The position numbers and the translations under genes are program-made. DNA of 64,000 nucleotides, taken from NCBI GenBank assembly GCA_039191215.1, contig JBCCXT010000005.1:37177-101176 (forward strand), in the 5' to 3' direction. This DNA comes from HKCCE3408 sp039191215. GTDB taxonomy: Bacteria > Pseudomonadota > Alphaproteobacteria > Rhodobacterales > Rhodobacteraceae. Of this stretch, positions 8,878 through 17,574 are shown one piece after another. The notes beneath the pieces were generated by a model. That model did no database searches. It saw only the letters and a program-made list of their open reading frames with translations, and was not told the origin of the DNA. Position 1 is the first letter of the stretch, and each line of letters begins with the position of its first letter.

Positions 8878-9773
8878 CAGTACTGCACCTTGCGCTCGAC
8901 AAATCGAAATTGAACGACCGTCATGCCGATCACGATGGCCATCAGCACCACCGATTGTGCCGCTGACGATCCGTAATCCTGGCCGACAAAGCCTGTGTTG
9001 TAGACGCGGTAGACCAAGATCGAGGTCGCATCAGCCGGGCCGCCATTGGTCGTGGCATGGATGATCGCAAACGTGTCGAAGAACGCGTAGACGAGGTTGA
9101 CGACCAGCAAGAAGAACGTCGTCGGCGAAAGAAGTGGAAAGACGATTGTCCAAAAGCGCTTCACCGGTGTGGCGCCATCGATTGCCGCCGCCTCGATCAT
9201 CGACTTCGGGATCGACTGCAGACCGGCCAGGAAGAACAGGAAGTTGTAGGAAATCTGCTTCCAAGCTGCGGCAACGATCACCATCAGCAGTGCCTGGTTG
9301 CCATTGATGTAGTGATTCCAATCGTAGCCGAAGAATGCCTCCAACCAGTAGGCGACGATGCCCAGGGACGGGTTCATCATGAAAAACCACAGCACCCCAG
9401 CCAGTGCGGGCGCAACGGCGTACGGCCAGATCAGAAAGGTGCGGTAGAGCGTGGCGCGCCGGATCACCCGATTGGCGGCAACGGCCAAAGCCAGCGCCAT
9501 CGACATCGACAAAACCGTCACCGAAAGGCCAAAGACCAATGTCGTCCAAAAGCTGCGCAGGTAGCCATCGTCGTTAAACAGACGCGTGAAATTGTCCATG
9601 CCTACGAAATTGCGCGAAAACCCAAACGCATCTTCCAGGAAAAGCGAGCTTTCCAGCGCCTGATAGGACGGCCAGATAAAAAAGATCAGTGTAACCGCCA
9701 CTTGCGGCGCCAAGAGCGCCAAAGGCAGTACCCAGGATCGGAAGACAACGCGTTTTTGCATAGGGGGCGTCAT
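8877..9773 (-). CDS. ugpA: ABC transporter permease UgpA
   Basis: 298 residues, six predicted helices, MalF/UgpA class. The N-terminal helix LPLALLAPQVAVTLIFFIWP, the loop LYRTFLIWPYAVAPALAG, and the EAA-type motif PKSMIEAAAIDGATPVKRFW followed by TIVFPLL are visible. C-terminal FRFVERKVQY is typical of UgpA. The ATG at 9773 is used here; an internal ATG four codons later is possible. The start abuts a strong 11-bp hairpin that buries the only plausible ribosome-binding AGG, so translation may be damped relative to the binding protein. Confidence 0.93.
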   Translation of the reverse strand: MTPPMQKRVVFRSWVLPLALLAPQVAVTLIFFIWPSYQALESSLFLEDAFGFSRNFVGMDNFTRLFNDDGYLRSFWTTLVFGLSVTVLSMSMALALAVAANRVIRRATLYRTFLIWPYAVAPALAGVLWFFMMNPSLGIVAYWLEAFFGYDWNHYINGNQALLMVIVAAAWKQISYNFLFFLAGLQSIPKSMIEAAAIDGATPVKRFWTIVFPLLSPTTFFLLVVNLVYAFFDTFAIIHATTNGGPADATSILVYRVYNTGFVGQDYGSSAAQSVVLMAIVIGMTVVQFRFVERKVQY

Positions 9774-9803
9774 GCGGGCCTGGGATCAGCACCCCAGGCC
9801 CGC
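9774..9803 (-). promoter_or_regulatory. intercistronic hairpin between ugpB and ugpA
   Basis: GCGGGCCTGGG (9774-9784) and CCCAGGCCCGC (9793-9803) form a perfect 11-bp stem with an 8-base loop, placed in the 39-base gap after the binding-protein gene and directly against the ugpA start codon. Such hairpins commonly protect binding-protein mRNA and lower permease expression; here it may also cover the ribosome site. Confidence 0.7.
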
Positions 9804-9812
9804 AATTTACGG

Positions 9813-11129
9813 TTAGCTGTTCGTCGCCTCAAACCGGCGCAGAAGCTCGTTGCCGCGCTCTACTGCCTCATCCATCGCTTCCTGAGCGGTCTTGTCACCG
9901 GACCAAACCGCTTCGAGCTCTTCATTGATGATATCGCGGATCTGGACGAAGTTGCCGAAGCGCAGCCCGCGGCTATTCGGTGTCGGCTGGTTCAAGCTAA
10001 GCTGCTCGATGGCCGTATCAGTGCCGGGGTTTTCATCGAAAAACCCTTGCTCGCCCATCAACTCATAGGCCTCGGTTGTGATCGGGACATATCCGGTCGC
10101 ACCGGCCCAAGCGGCCTGCTGCTCGGCGGTGGACAAGAACGCCATAAACTCCGCAACGCCCTGGTACTCTTCACTTTCGTGACCGGTGAGCACCCACAAG
10201 GTCGCGCCACCAATGATCGAATTTTGCGGCGCATCCGCCACAGCCGCGTCAAGTGGCAGCGGCGCCTGGGAGAACTCAAAATCGGTGATGTCGTTCACAA
10301 AGCCGCCGTAATAGGCCGATGAGTTAATCCACATCGCCGTTTCGCCTGACACGAACATGCCGCGGCTGTCACCCCGGCGCCCGCCATAGACAAATAGCCC
10401 GTCCTGGCCCGCATCGGCGATGGATTGGATATGGTTGACGATCTCGGGACTGTTGAAGGCAAATTCGGTTGTCGTGCCGGCAAAGCCGTTTTCCATCGTG
10501 GCCATCGGGATGTCATGCCAGGCGGCGTAGTTTTCGATTTGGGTCCAAGATTGCCAGCCAAAACCAACAGGTGCCGGAACGCCCGCATCGCGCAGAACTT
10601 CAGCCGCTGCCCAGACCTCGTCCCATGTGCCGGGAACACCCAGTCCGTTTTCGTCTAGAAGTGTGGCGTTGTACCACAAAACCGGGGTGGAAGAATTGAA
10701 CGGCAAGGACAGCATATTGCCGTCCGTATCCGAGTAATAAGATATCACGGCCGGCAGGTAGGAGCTTTCGTCGAAGTCCAGACCAGCATCTTCCATCAAC
10801 TGGTAGACCGGATAGATCGCGCCGTTTTCTTCAGCGGCCATCATCGTCGCTGTGCCAACCTCAAAGACCTGAACGATATGCGGCTGCTCGCCTGCGCGGA
10901 AGGCCGCAATAGCGGCTGTCATCGTCTCTGTATAGTTGCCCTGATAGACCGGAACAATCTCGTATGTGTTTTGCAACGCGTTGAAATCAGAGGCGAATGC
11001 CTCGGTACGCTCACCCAATTGGCCGCCCATAGCGTGCCAAAACTGCACTTCGATACGATCCTGCGCGACGGCGGCGGAAACGGCCAATGCGCTGATTGCT
11101 GAGGCGGTAGCGAAAATGCGGAATGTCAT
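9813..11129 (-). CDS. ugpB: sn-glycerol-3-phosphate-type binding protein UgpB
   Basis: 438 residues. Signal peptide MTFRIFATASAISALAVSAAVAQ, then the UgpB hallmark EVQFWHAMGGQLGERTEAF and the QGNYTETMTAAIAAFRAGEQ segment known from glycerol-3-phosphate binding proteins. The periplasmic protein captures glycerol-3-phosphate or glycerophosphodiesters as a phosphorus/carbon source. The start ATG at 11129 has GGGAGAAAAGCT just upstream; longer in-frame extensions lack a signal peptide at the front. First gene of the ugpBAEC operon and divergent from a peptide-type permease gene, with about 218 bases of shared control region. Confidence 0.93.
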   Translation of the reverse strand: MTFRIFATASAISALAVSAAVAQDRIEVQFWHAMGGQLGERTEAFASDFNALQNTYEIVPVYQGNYTETMTAAIAAFRAGEQPHIVQVFEVGTATMMAAEENGAIYPVYQLMEDAGLDFDESSYLPAVISYYSDTDGNMLSLPFNSSTPVLWYNATLLDENGLGVPGTWDEVWAAAEVLRDAGVPAPVGFGWQSWTQIENYAAWHDIPMATMENGFAGTTTEFAFNSPEIVNHIQSIADAGQDGLFVYGGRRGDSRGMFVSGETAMWINSSAYYGGFVNDITDFEFSQAPLPLDAAVADAPQNSIIGGATLWVLTGHESEEYQGVAEFMAFLSTAEQQAAWAGATGYVPITTEAYELMGEQGFFDENPGTDTAIEQLSLNQPTPNSRGLRFGNFVQIRDIINEELEAVWSGDKTAQEAMDEAVERGNELLRRFEATNS

Positions 11130-11347
11130 AGCTTTTCTCCCTTTTGCGGCGACCCTTGGCATGGGCGCGTTTGGGCACCGACGATTTCGTTCTTGCGGCC
11201 CAAATTGGCGCCACCGGCGCCATTTACGCTTGCCCGGTATCGCCCATGCGACACTAGCGAAACAGTTTTGTGAACCCAAGCAAAGATGTGATCGGCGCAT
11301 GGCAGGCTCGTCTTGACCCCTGCCCAGCTCAGGCGCAGAACCAACGG

Positions 11348-12325
11348 ATGTTCGCCTATATCATCCGCCGCGTCGGCCAATCTATCCTTGTGCTCCTGGT
11401 TGTGGGCCTTGTGGCGTTTTCGATGTTTCGATTCATCGGCGACCCAATTGACAACATGCTGGGGCAGGAACGTACGGCGGAGGATGTGGAACGGCTGCGT
11501 GACCAGCTTGGCCTCAATGATCCGTTTGCGGTGCAGTATTGGAGCTTTCTGCAAGGCGCTGTTCGAGGCAATTTCGGCATCTCCTACCAACAAGGGCGCC
11601 CGGTCTCTGAGGTCATTGCAGAACGTTTGCCCGCAACGTTGGAATTGGCAGCCGTGTCAGGGACCTTTGCGCTCATTCTGGGTGTCGTTTTGGGTGTTTT
11701 CACCGCTATCCGAAGGCTAGGTTTTTCCAGCCAGGCGATCATGGCCGTCAGCCTAATCGGTGTCTCGCTCCCGACATTCCTTATCGGTATCCTGCTGATC
11801 TACCTCTTTTCCGTCGAACTGGGATGGCTACCCTCGTTCGGGCGCGGCGATGTGGTCGATCTAGGCGCCTGGAGCACGGGATTTTTGACCCGCTCCGGTT
11901 TGACGGCGCTCATCCTGCCGTCGATAACGCTTGGCCTTTATCAGATGACGCTGATCATGCGGCTGGTGCGGTCGGAGATGTTGGAGGTATTGCGCCAGGA
12001 TTACATCCGTTTCGCCCGCGCCAGGGGCCTAAGTGCGCGGGTCATCAATTTCCGCCACGCCCTGAAGAACACGCTTGTGCCGGTGATTACCGTCACCGGG
12101 CTCCAACTTGGCGCGATCATCGCGTTTGCCATCATCACTGAGACTGTTTTCCAGTGGCCTGGCGTCGGCCTGCTGTTCATCAACGCGGTGCAGTTTGTCG
12201 ATATCCCCGTAATGGCCGCGTATCTGATGCTTATATCGGTGCTATTTGTCGGGCTGAACCTGTTGGTCGACATCTTGTATGTGGCGATCGATCCGCGGCT
12301 CCGGCAGGAGGGCCGCAGCCTATGA
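11348..12325 (+). CDS. peptide-type ABC transporter permease, DppB class
   Basis: 325 residues. N-terminus MFAYIIRRVGQSILVLLVVG is the typical DppB/OppB first helix, followed by the periplasmic region DQLGLNDPFAVQYWSFLQGA and the characteristic RSEMLEVLRQDYIRFARARG EAA loop. Six predicted helices. The ATG at 11348 starts exactly at the family N-terminus; the frame is open further upstream but unlike the family. It overlaps the next permease gene by four bases (ATGA). No binding protein gene accompanies this operon. Confidence 0.93.
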   Translation: MFAYIIRRVGQSILVLLVVGLVAFSMFRFIGDPIDNMLGQERTAEDVERLRDQLGLNDPFAVQYWSFLQGAVRGNFGISYQQGRPVSEVIAERLPATLELAAVSGTFALILGVVLGVFTAIRRLGFSSQAIMAVSLIGVSLPTFLIGILLIYLFSVELGWLPSFGRGDVVDLGAWSTGFLTRSGLTALILPSITLGLYQMTLIMRLVRSEMLEVLRQDYIRFARARGLSARVINFRHALKNTLVPVITVTGLQLGAIIAFAIITETVFQWPGVGLLFINAVQFVDIPVMAAYLMLISVLFVGLNLLVDILYVAIDPRLRQEGRSL

Positions 12326-13239
12326 GCTCGGTCCTTGCGCGCGCCTGGGATAGCGACCTTGGCTACGCATTTCGCCATTCACCGATTGCGCTAATCTCGA
12401 GCTTTGTGACCATCGCACTCATCTCTGGTGCGCTGTTTGCGGGGTGGATTGCGCCCCATGACCCGTTCAACCCGGCCACATTGAACCTGCTCAATGGCTT
12501 CACGCCGCCGGGCGTGGCGAATGAATTCACCGGGGAAAGCTTCCTGCTTGGCACAGATGACCAGGGCCGCGACGTCTTTTCGACCATCCTTTTTGGCCTG
12601 CGTATCTCCCTTTTTGTTGGCTTCTCGGCGGTGCTGTTTGCCATGACGCTTGGCATCTCACTTGGGCTTTTGGCGGGGTATGTCGGCGGCTGGACCGAAA
12701 CAATCATTATGCGCGTCGCCGACGTGCAGCTGACCTTCCCTTCGATCCTTGTGGCCATGCTGATTTTCGGCATCGCCAAAGGCATCACGCCGATCGAATA
12801 CCGCGACCAAGTGGCGATCTGGGTTCTGATCCTGGCCATCGGGCTGAGCGACTGGGTCCAATTCGCGCGGGTCGTGCGCGGCGCTACCTTGGTCGAGAAG
12901 AACAAGGAATATGTGCAGGCCGCGCGACTGATCGGGCGTTCGCCGCTGGCGATCATGGGGCGCCACATCCTGCCCAACGTCCTGTCACCCGTCCTGGTGA
13001 TTGCAACGATCAGCCTTGCCCTGGCCATCATCGCCGAGGCGACGTTATCATTTCTGGGCGTGGGCGCGCCGCCGACAGAGCCAAGCCTAGGCACGCTGAT
13101 CCGCATTGGCCAGGATTTCCTGTTCTCGGGCGAGTGGTGGATTTTGGTTTTTCCCGCCGGCACATTGCTGGCGCTTGCCTTGGCGGTGAACCTGTTGGGC
13201 GATTGGCTGCGCGACGCGCTGAACCCGAGGCTGCGGTAA
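12322..13239 (+). CDS. peptide-type ABC transporter permease, DppC class
   Basis: 305 residues, DppC/OppC class. It has the N-terminal cytoplasmic segment, first helix at about residues 20-45, the conserved LGTDDQGRDVFSTILFGLRI block near residue 74, and the EAA loop EYVQAARLIGRSPLAIMGRH followed by ILPNVL. The C-terminal GDWLRDALNPRLR is diagnostic for the family. Start chosen at the ATG overlapping the previous stop. Its stop overlaps the ATPase start (TAATG). Confidence 0.93.
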   Translation: MSSVLARAWDSDLGYAFRHSPIALISSFVTIALISGALFAGWIAPHDPFNPATLNLLNGFTPPGVANEFTGESFLLGTDDQGRDVFSTILFGLRISLFVGFSAVLFAMTLGISLGLLAGYVGGWTETIIMRVADVQLTFPSILVAMLIFGIAKGITPIEYRDQVAIWVLILAIGLSDWVQFARVVRGATLVEKNKEYVQAARLIGRSPLAIMGRHILPNVLSPVLVIATISLALAIIAEATLSFLGVGAPPTEPSLGTLIRIGQDFLFSGEWWILVFPAGTLLALALAVNLLGDWLRDALNPRLR

Positions 13240-14939
13240 TGGCGCTGCTGGAAATCGCAGGTCTGACGGTCGAATTTCCGACGAGGCGCGAGGTCTATAC
13301 CGCGGTTGATGCAGCCAATTTAACGGTCGAGCCAGGCGAAATCCACGGCCTTGTCGGTGAATCGGGCGCTGGAAAATCGACCATTGGGGCGGCCGTGATG
13401 GGGCTGATCGATCCGCCCGGACGGATTGCAGCCGGCACGATCCTTTTCCGCGGCGATGCGATCTCGGGCCTTGACAGCGAGGCCATGCAAAGCCTGCGCG
13501 GCAAAAAGATATCGATGATCTTTCAGGATCCGCTGACCTCGCTGAACCCGCTTTTCACTGTCGGTCAGCAATTGACCGAGACGATCCGGACCCATCTGGG
13601 CTTGTCCGAAAGCGAAGCGCTGACCCGCGCGCGCGATCTTTTAGACCAAGTCGGCATCCCCGACCCAAGCCTTAGGCTCGACCAATATCCGCATCAGTTT
13701 TCCGGCGGCATGCGGCAACGCGTCGTGATTGCACTGGCGCTCTGTTCAGAGCCCGATGTGATCATCGCCGATGAGCCAACAACCGCGCTCGATGTCTCGA
13801 TCCAAGCCCAAATACTCGACCTGATCAAAAAGCTGACGGTCGAGCGGCAGGTCGGCGTCATCCTGATCACCCACGACATGGGCGTGATTGCGGATACAAC
13901 CGACCGCGTCACGGTTATGTATCAAGGCAAGGTCGTTGAAACCGGCCAAACGTCAGATGTCCTTGGCCGACCGCAGCACGCCTATACAAAATCCCTCATT
14001 GCCGCCGTGCCGCGCCCGACGGTGAAGCTGAACCGCTTTCCGCTGATCAGCTTTGGCGGGCGGGAGACGGGGTTTGCCATCGCCGATCTGGCGCGCAGTT
14101 GGCCCGCCACGGCTGGCGCGCGCGGCACGCCAATTTTACACGCCGACAAGCTGACCAAACGCTTCTTGAGCAGGCCCGCGCTTTTGTCGTCCCGGCGGCA
14201 ATACTTTACGGCCGTTGATGCGGCCAGCTTTGATATCCGCAAGGGAGAGGTCTTCGGGCTTGTCGGTGAAAGCGGCTCCGGCAAGTCGACGATCGCGCGG
14301 ATGATTGCGGGCCTTTACAAGGTCGATGGTGGCACGGTCACATTCGACGGCGCCGACGTGACTGCCGGGCGGCGCGGCGTGCCGGAAAGCTACCGCCGCC
14401 AGATCCAGATGATCTTTCAGGACCCGTTTTCGAGCCTGAACCCGCGGATGCGCGTCGATCACATCGTGGCTGAGCCCGCGCGCCATCACCGGCTGCTTGA
14501 GGGCCGTGCGCTGCGTGCCCGCGTCGACGAATTGCTCGAACGCGTGGGCCTTGGCGCCGGCGCCGGTTTGAAGTACCCTCACGAGTTTTCAGGCGGCCAG
14601 CGGCAGCGCATATCGATCGCGCGGGCACTGGCCACACAACCGAGATTTTTGATCTGCGATGAACCGACCAGCGCGCTGGACGTGTCTATTCAGGCGCAGA
14701 TCCTTAATATTCTCAAAGATCTGCAGGAACATCTTGATCTAACGATGTTGTTTATCAGCCATGATCTTCCGGTCGTGCGCCAGATGTGCGACCGGGTCGG
14801 CGTGCTAAAAGACGGCGTTTTGGTTGAAGTCGCAGAGACCGCAGCGCTCTTTGCCCGACCCAAAGCGCGCTACACACGTGACCTGCTGTCTTTAATGCCA
14901 CGTTTGGATGGGCTTTCGACCGAAGGCCTCACGGCGTAA
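13239..14939 (+). CDS. fused double-ATPase of a peptide-type ABC transporter (DppD-DppF in one chain)
   Basis: 566 residues carrying two complete ABC ATPase domains. Domain 1: Walker A GESGAGKST, signature FSGGMRQRVVIALAL, Walker B VIIADEPTTALD. Domain 2 begins near residue 300: Walker A GESGSGKST, signature FSGGQRQRISIARAL, Walker B FLICDEPTSALD. Such tandem proteins (as in GsiA/YejF) replace separate DppD and DppF. The first domain carries the C-terminal oligopeptide-transporter region around residues 245-275. Translationally coupled to the permease before it. Its last 11 bases overlap the end of the convergent small exported protein gene. Confidence 0.94.
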   Translation: MALLEIAGLTVEFPTRREVYTAVDAANLTVEPGEIHGLVGESGAGKSTIGAAVMGLIDPPGRIAAGTILFRGDAISGLDSEAMQSLRGKKISMIFQDPLTSLNPLFTVGQQLTETIRTHLGLSESEALTRARDLLDQVGIPDPSLRLDQYPHQFSGGMRQRVVIALALCSEPDVIIADEPTTALDVSIQAQILDLIKKLTVERQVGVILITHDMGVIADTTDRVTVMYQGKVVETGQTSDVLGRPQHAYTKSLIAAVPRPTVKLNRFPLISFGGRETGFAIADLARSWPATAGARGTPILHADKLTKRFLSRPALLSSRRQYFTAVDAASFDIRKGEVFGLVGESGSGKSTIARMIAGLYKVDGGTVTFDGADVTAGRRGVPESYRRQIQMIFQDPFSSLNPRMRVDHIVAEPARHHRLLEGRALRARVDELLERVGLGAGAGLKYPHEFSGGQRQRISIARALATQPRFLICDEPTSALDVSIQAQILNILKDLQEHLDLTMLFISHDLPVVRQMCDRVGVLKDGVLVEVAETAALFARPKARYTRDLLSLMPRLDGLSTEGLTA

Positions 14940-15378
14940 AACTGCTGCTTGTCGTGGCGGAGTAATCATCGCGGTCAATGCCGCCACGTGACGGTGCTTC
15001 GGGGACGTCCGATATTTCCTCAACCACGGCTGATCGGCCCCGTCCTGCCTGCTCAGCATCCGAGCCTTCTTGCGTCGGGCCGCCGCTGCGCGCATCGCTT
15101 AAGGCCGTGCTGTAGGCATACCCATTGGCCCGCGCCATTTCCCGCACACGCAACATTGCGGCGGTCACTTGAAGGCCCGGCGTGCGGTGCAGGCGCTCAC
15201 ACGTCATCATGCCGACCAGAAGGCAGGCCTGAGGGTCCTGGGCTTGCGCGGTGCATGCCCCATCATAGGCGGCCAGACAGCCGCCGAGTGAGCGGGTCGC
15301 ACGATCTGCGAACGTATCAGCCAGCGCCGCGACAGGAAGCGCCATAAGTGCCAGTGTGAGAACCGTTTTACCGAACAT
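14929..15378 (-). CDS. small exported protein of unknown function
   Basis: 149 residues with a clear signal peptide (MFGKTVLTLALMALPVAALA, cleavage before DTFADRATRS). The mature part has four cysteines, in LGGCLAAYDGACTAQAQDPQACLLVGMMTCERL, consistent with two disulfides, then a Ser/Asp-rich probably disordered tail. An AGGAG box (TAGGAGATCGCTC) precedes the ATG at 15378. Family not recognised. It overlaps the ATPase gene tail to tail and lies 58 bases from the Sel1-repeat gene read in the same direction, so the two could be co-transcribed. Confidence 0.7.
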   Translation of the reverse strand: MFGKTVLTLALMALPVAALADTFADRATRSLGGCLAAYDGACTAQAQDPQACLLVGMMTCERLHRTPGLQVTAAMLRVREMARANGYAYSTALSDARSGGPTQEGSDAEQAGRGRSAVVEEISDVPEAPSRGGIDRDDYSATTSSSFTP

Positions 15379-15436
15379 GAGCGATCTCCTATTGAACTGA
15401 TGGCAATAGGTCGCCGCATGCGAGCTTTGGGTTCAA

Positions 15437-17173
15437 TCAGCCCCCGCTAAGTGCCCGCGCACCGGCCAACGTGCCGGGGCCGACAAGACCATCAAGCGCG
15501 CCGTTGTAGAGCCCCCGTTCGGTCAGGATCTGCTGGAAGGCGATTGCCGTGTCACGGTCCCATCCGCGACCGGGCGGGCGCAAGCTGTTGACGTCGGCGC
15601 CGGCTTCAATGGCGCGAATATAGGCGCGCGCAGCCGCTTGTGGGTCCGGCAGCGTGCCAGTACCGGTTTCGAACAAAAAGGCCAGGGCCGCCATCGCATC
15701 GGCGTCGCCTGCGCGTGCGGCGCGTTCGGTCCAGCGGAACCGCTCACCCGCATCGGGGATAACACCTTCAATATTGCCCGCAAACAGATCGGCCAAAATC
15801 AGCCCCGCTTCGGCATTGCCGTTCTCTGCCGCGGCCTCTAGCAACTCGGTGGCTCGGATCGCGTCGGGGATGCCCAATGTCTCTCTGTCGCGGCTCGGGA
15901 TGCCCTCGCCGGTCAGATAGGTCTGTCCCAGACGGAACTGCGCGAAATGGTAACCTGATGCCGCCGCATCGCCCATGAGTTCGACCATGCGCGCCGGGTC
16001 GCGGTCGACGCCCCGGCCAAGCAGATGCAAAAAGCCAAGCGTAGTTTGCGCGGCCGGATCGCCAGCATCTGCCGCAGCGCTATAGCGCCTGGCGGCTTCG
16101 TCAAAATCGGGGCGGATTGGCCCTGTTCCAAAGAGGTAATAATCCGCAAGCCGCGTCTCTGCTGGCAGGATTCCCTTGGCGGCGGCCTCTTCGTACAATT
16201 CGATTGCAATGCGGTGGTCGCCGGCGGTTTGAGCCAGCGTGCCCAAATGGAACTGAGCGGCGCCTGCCTCGTCGGGAATGGCATCGACCGCGGCTTGGCA
16301 TTCAAGCTCGACCGCGCGCGCGGCGGCAAGGGCGGCGTCTTGGGCTTCTTCGCTGATGGGCACACCGGCATCCGGCGCCCCTGCCCCGGCCAAACATGTC
16401 TCGAGCGCCGCGCGTGCCGCCGCGCGCGCGGCTTCCTCGGCAGCGATGCGCGCGGCTTCTTCGGCAGCAAGGAGCGCGGCTTCTTCTTCGGCCGCAATCC
16501 GGGCGCGTTCTTCGGCGATGGCCCGGCGGGCGAGATCGCGCGCCCTGTCGACGATTTCTGCCGCCTGTGCTTCTGCTTGCTCAATGATCTGCGCCGCATC
16601 GGATTCGGCCGAAGCTAGTATATCGGCCCTCTCGGCTTCGGCGTGGGACGTGATCGTTGCGGCGCGGGCCTGCGCCTCAGCCACCGGCAATTGCGCGCCT
16701 GCAATGATTTCTGCGGCATCCGCCTCAGCGGCCGCGACAATTCCCGCCGCTGCCGTCTCGGCTTCAGCCACTTCTTCGGCCGCGCCCGTTTCAGCCTCAG
16801 ATACCATGGTCGCAACGCGCGCTTCCGCCTCGGCAAGAACGGAAGCGGCATCTCGTCTCGCGGCTGCGAGGCGCTCTTGGCTTGCCGCCAGTTGCGCCTG
16901 TAGATTGGCAAGCCTCTCATTGGCATCCGCGACCCGCGCTTCGGCGGCGGAGATCATCGCTGCGGCCTCCGCTTCAGCCTCTGCAATCAATGAATTGGTG
17001 AGCTCGTCAGCCTGTTCTGTCTCGGCTTCCGAGGTCGCTTGCATCTGGCGCCACTCATGCAGGCCATCGCCGATCTGCGGCAGGCCGTCTGACAGGTCTT
17101 GGCCGGAAATTGAAAGCGGGTAAACCAATAGAACAGCACCCAAAACTGCCGAGACGCGGCGCAAATTTCGCAT
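15437..17173 (-). CDS. exported coiled-coil / Sel1-repeat protein
   Basis: 578 residues. Signal peptide (MRNLRRVSAVLGAVLLVYPLSISG), then about residues 45-270 of extremely Ala/Glu-rich helical sequence with repeated AEAxAA units, predicted coiled coil, then Sel1-like repeats from about 300 to 520 (AQFHLGTLAQTAGDHRIAIE, AQTTLGFLHLLGRGVDRDPA, AQFRLGQTYLTGEG, ALAFLFETGTG). The C-terminal 40 residues (TAIAFQQILTERGLYNGALD, then GLVGPGTLAGARAL) resemble a shortened peptidoglycan-binding repeat. Sel1 proteins scaffold complexes, often at the envelope. Probably periplasmic; partner unknown. The compositional bias makes the opposite strand look open too, but the domain content supports this strand. 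Confidence 0.85.
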   Translation of the reverse strand: MRNLRRVSAVLGAVLLVYPLSISGQDLSDGLPQIGDGLHEWRQMQATSEAETEQADELTNSLIAEAEAEAAAMISAAEARVADANERLANLQAQLAASQERLAAARRDAASVLAEAEARVATMVSEAETGAAEEVAEAETAAAGIVAAAEADAAEIIAGAQLPVAEAQARAATITSHAEAERADILASAESDAAQIIEQAEAQAAEIVDRARDLARRAIAEERARIAAEEEAALLAAEEAARIAAEEAARAAARAALETCLAGAGAPDAGVPISEEAQDAALAAARAVELECQAAVDAIPDEAGAAQFHLGTLAQTAGDHRIAIELYEEAAAKGILPAETRLADYYLFGTGPIRPDFDEAARRYSAAADAGDPAAQTTLGFLHLLGRGVDRDPARMVELMGDAAASGYHFAQFRLGQTYLTGEGIPSRDRETLGIPDAIRATELLEAAAENGNAEAGLILADLFAGNIEGVIPDAGERFRWTERAARAGDADAMAALAFLFETGTGTLPDPQAAARAYIRAIEAGADVNSLRPPGRGWDRDTAIAFQQILTERGLYNGALDGLVGPGTLAGARALSGG

Positions 17174-17574
17174 TGATGACCCTTGATCAAATGACCTGCA
17201 ATATCGGCACGATACAATCGGTCCCGGGGCGTGTCGACCGGGATGCGGTCCGGGGGAATCACATCTTGGTGCCGACCGATCCAGCCATTTGCCGTGGATT
17301 ATTTTGCCGTGCGGGACAGACCGAGAGGCATTCGCGCGCTTTTACCGGAAGCACTTTAATAAAATTCTGTATCATATTGTTTTATTTATAATAATTTTCC
17401 TTAATATCACGATCTCTATGCTGAAGCAGACCGGCGGTAATCATCTGACGGTTGTGGATAACCGGCGAAACTCCGCCGACTAACGTCGCGATGGCCTTGC
17501 TGCGGCGCAGCATTGTTGTTTGGTTAAGCAACTTTGCGATACCGAAGAACAGGCTGCAGCGGGACAACTAGCCG
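17174..17574. other. AT-rich intergenic region
   Basis: About 400 bases between divergent genes. Bases 17,355-17,410 form an AT-rich island, striking against the GC-rich surroundings, and include TATAAT at 17387-17392. This is a plausible promoter area for the exported protein gene at 17,575. A single DnaA-box 9-mer (TGTGGATAA) occurs at 17453-17461. No gene seen. Confidence 0.4.

Noticed and set aside
9057..10322. 421-codon open frame on the plus strand opposite ugpA/ugpB
   Set aside because: Its product is Arg/Gln/His-rich with no domain, while the opposite strand encodes clear UgpA and UgpB proteins with motifs and signal peptide.
13134..13238. Longer start for the fused double ATPase inside the preceding permease gene
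   Set aside because: The added residues have no ATPase similarity; the ATG overlapping the permease stop begins exactly at the ATPase domain.
16278..17123. 281-codon Ala/Ser-rich open frame opposite the coiled-coil protein
   Set aside because: It mirrors the GCG/GCC-rich repeats of the minus-strand gene; no motif, and the minus strand has a signal peptide and Sel1 repeats.
17453..17461. Perfect DnaA-box 9-mer
   Set aside because: Single copy; no cluster of boxes, no dnaA, parAB or repABC nearby. One occurrence by chance is expected at this scale.
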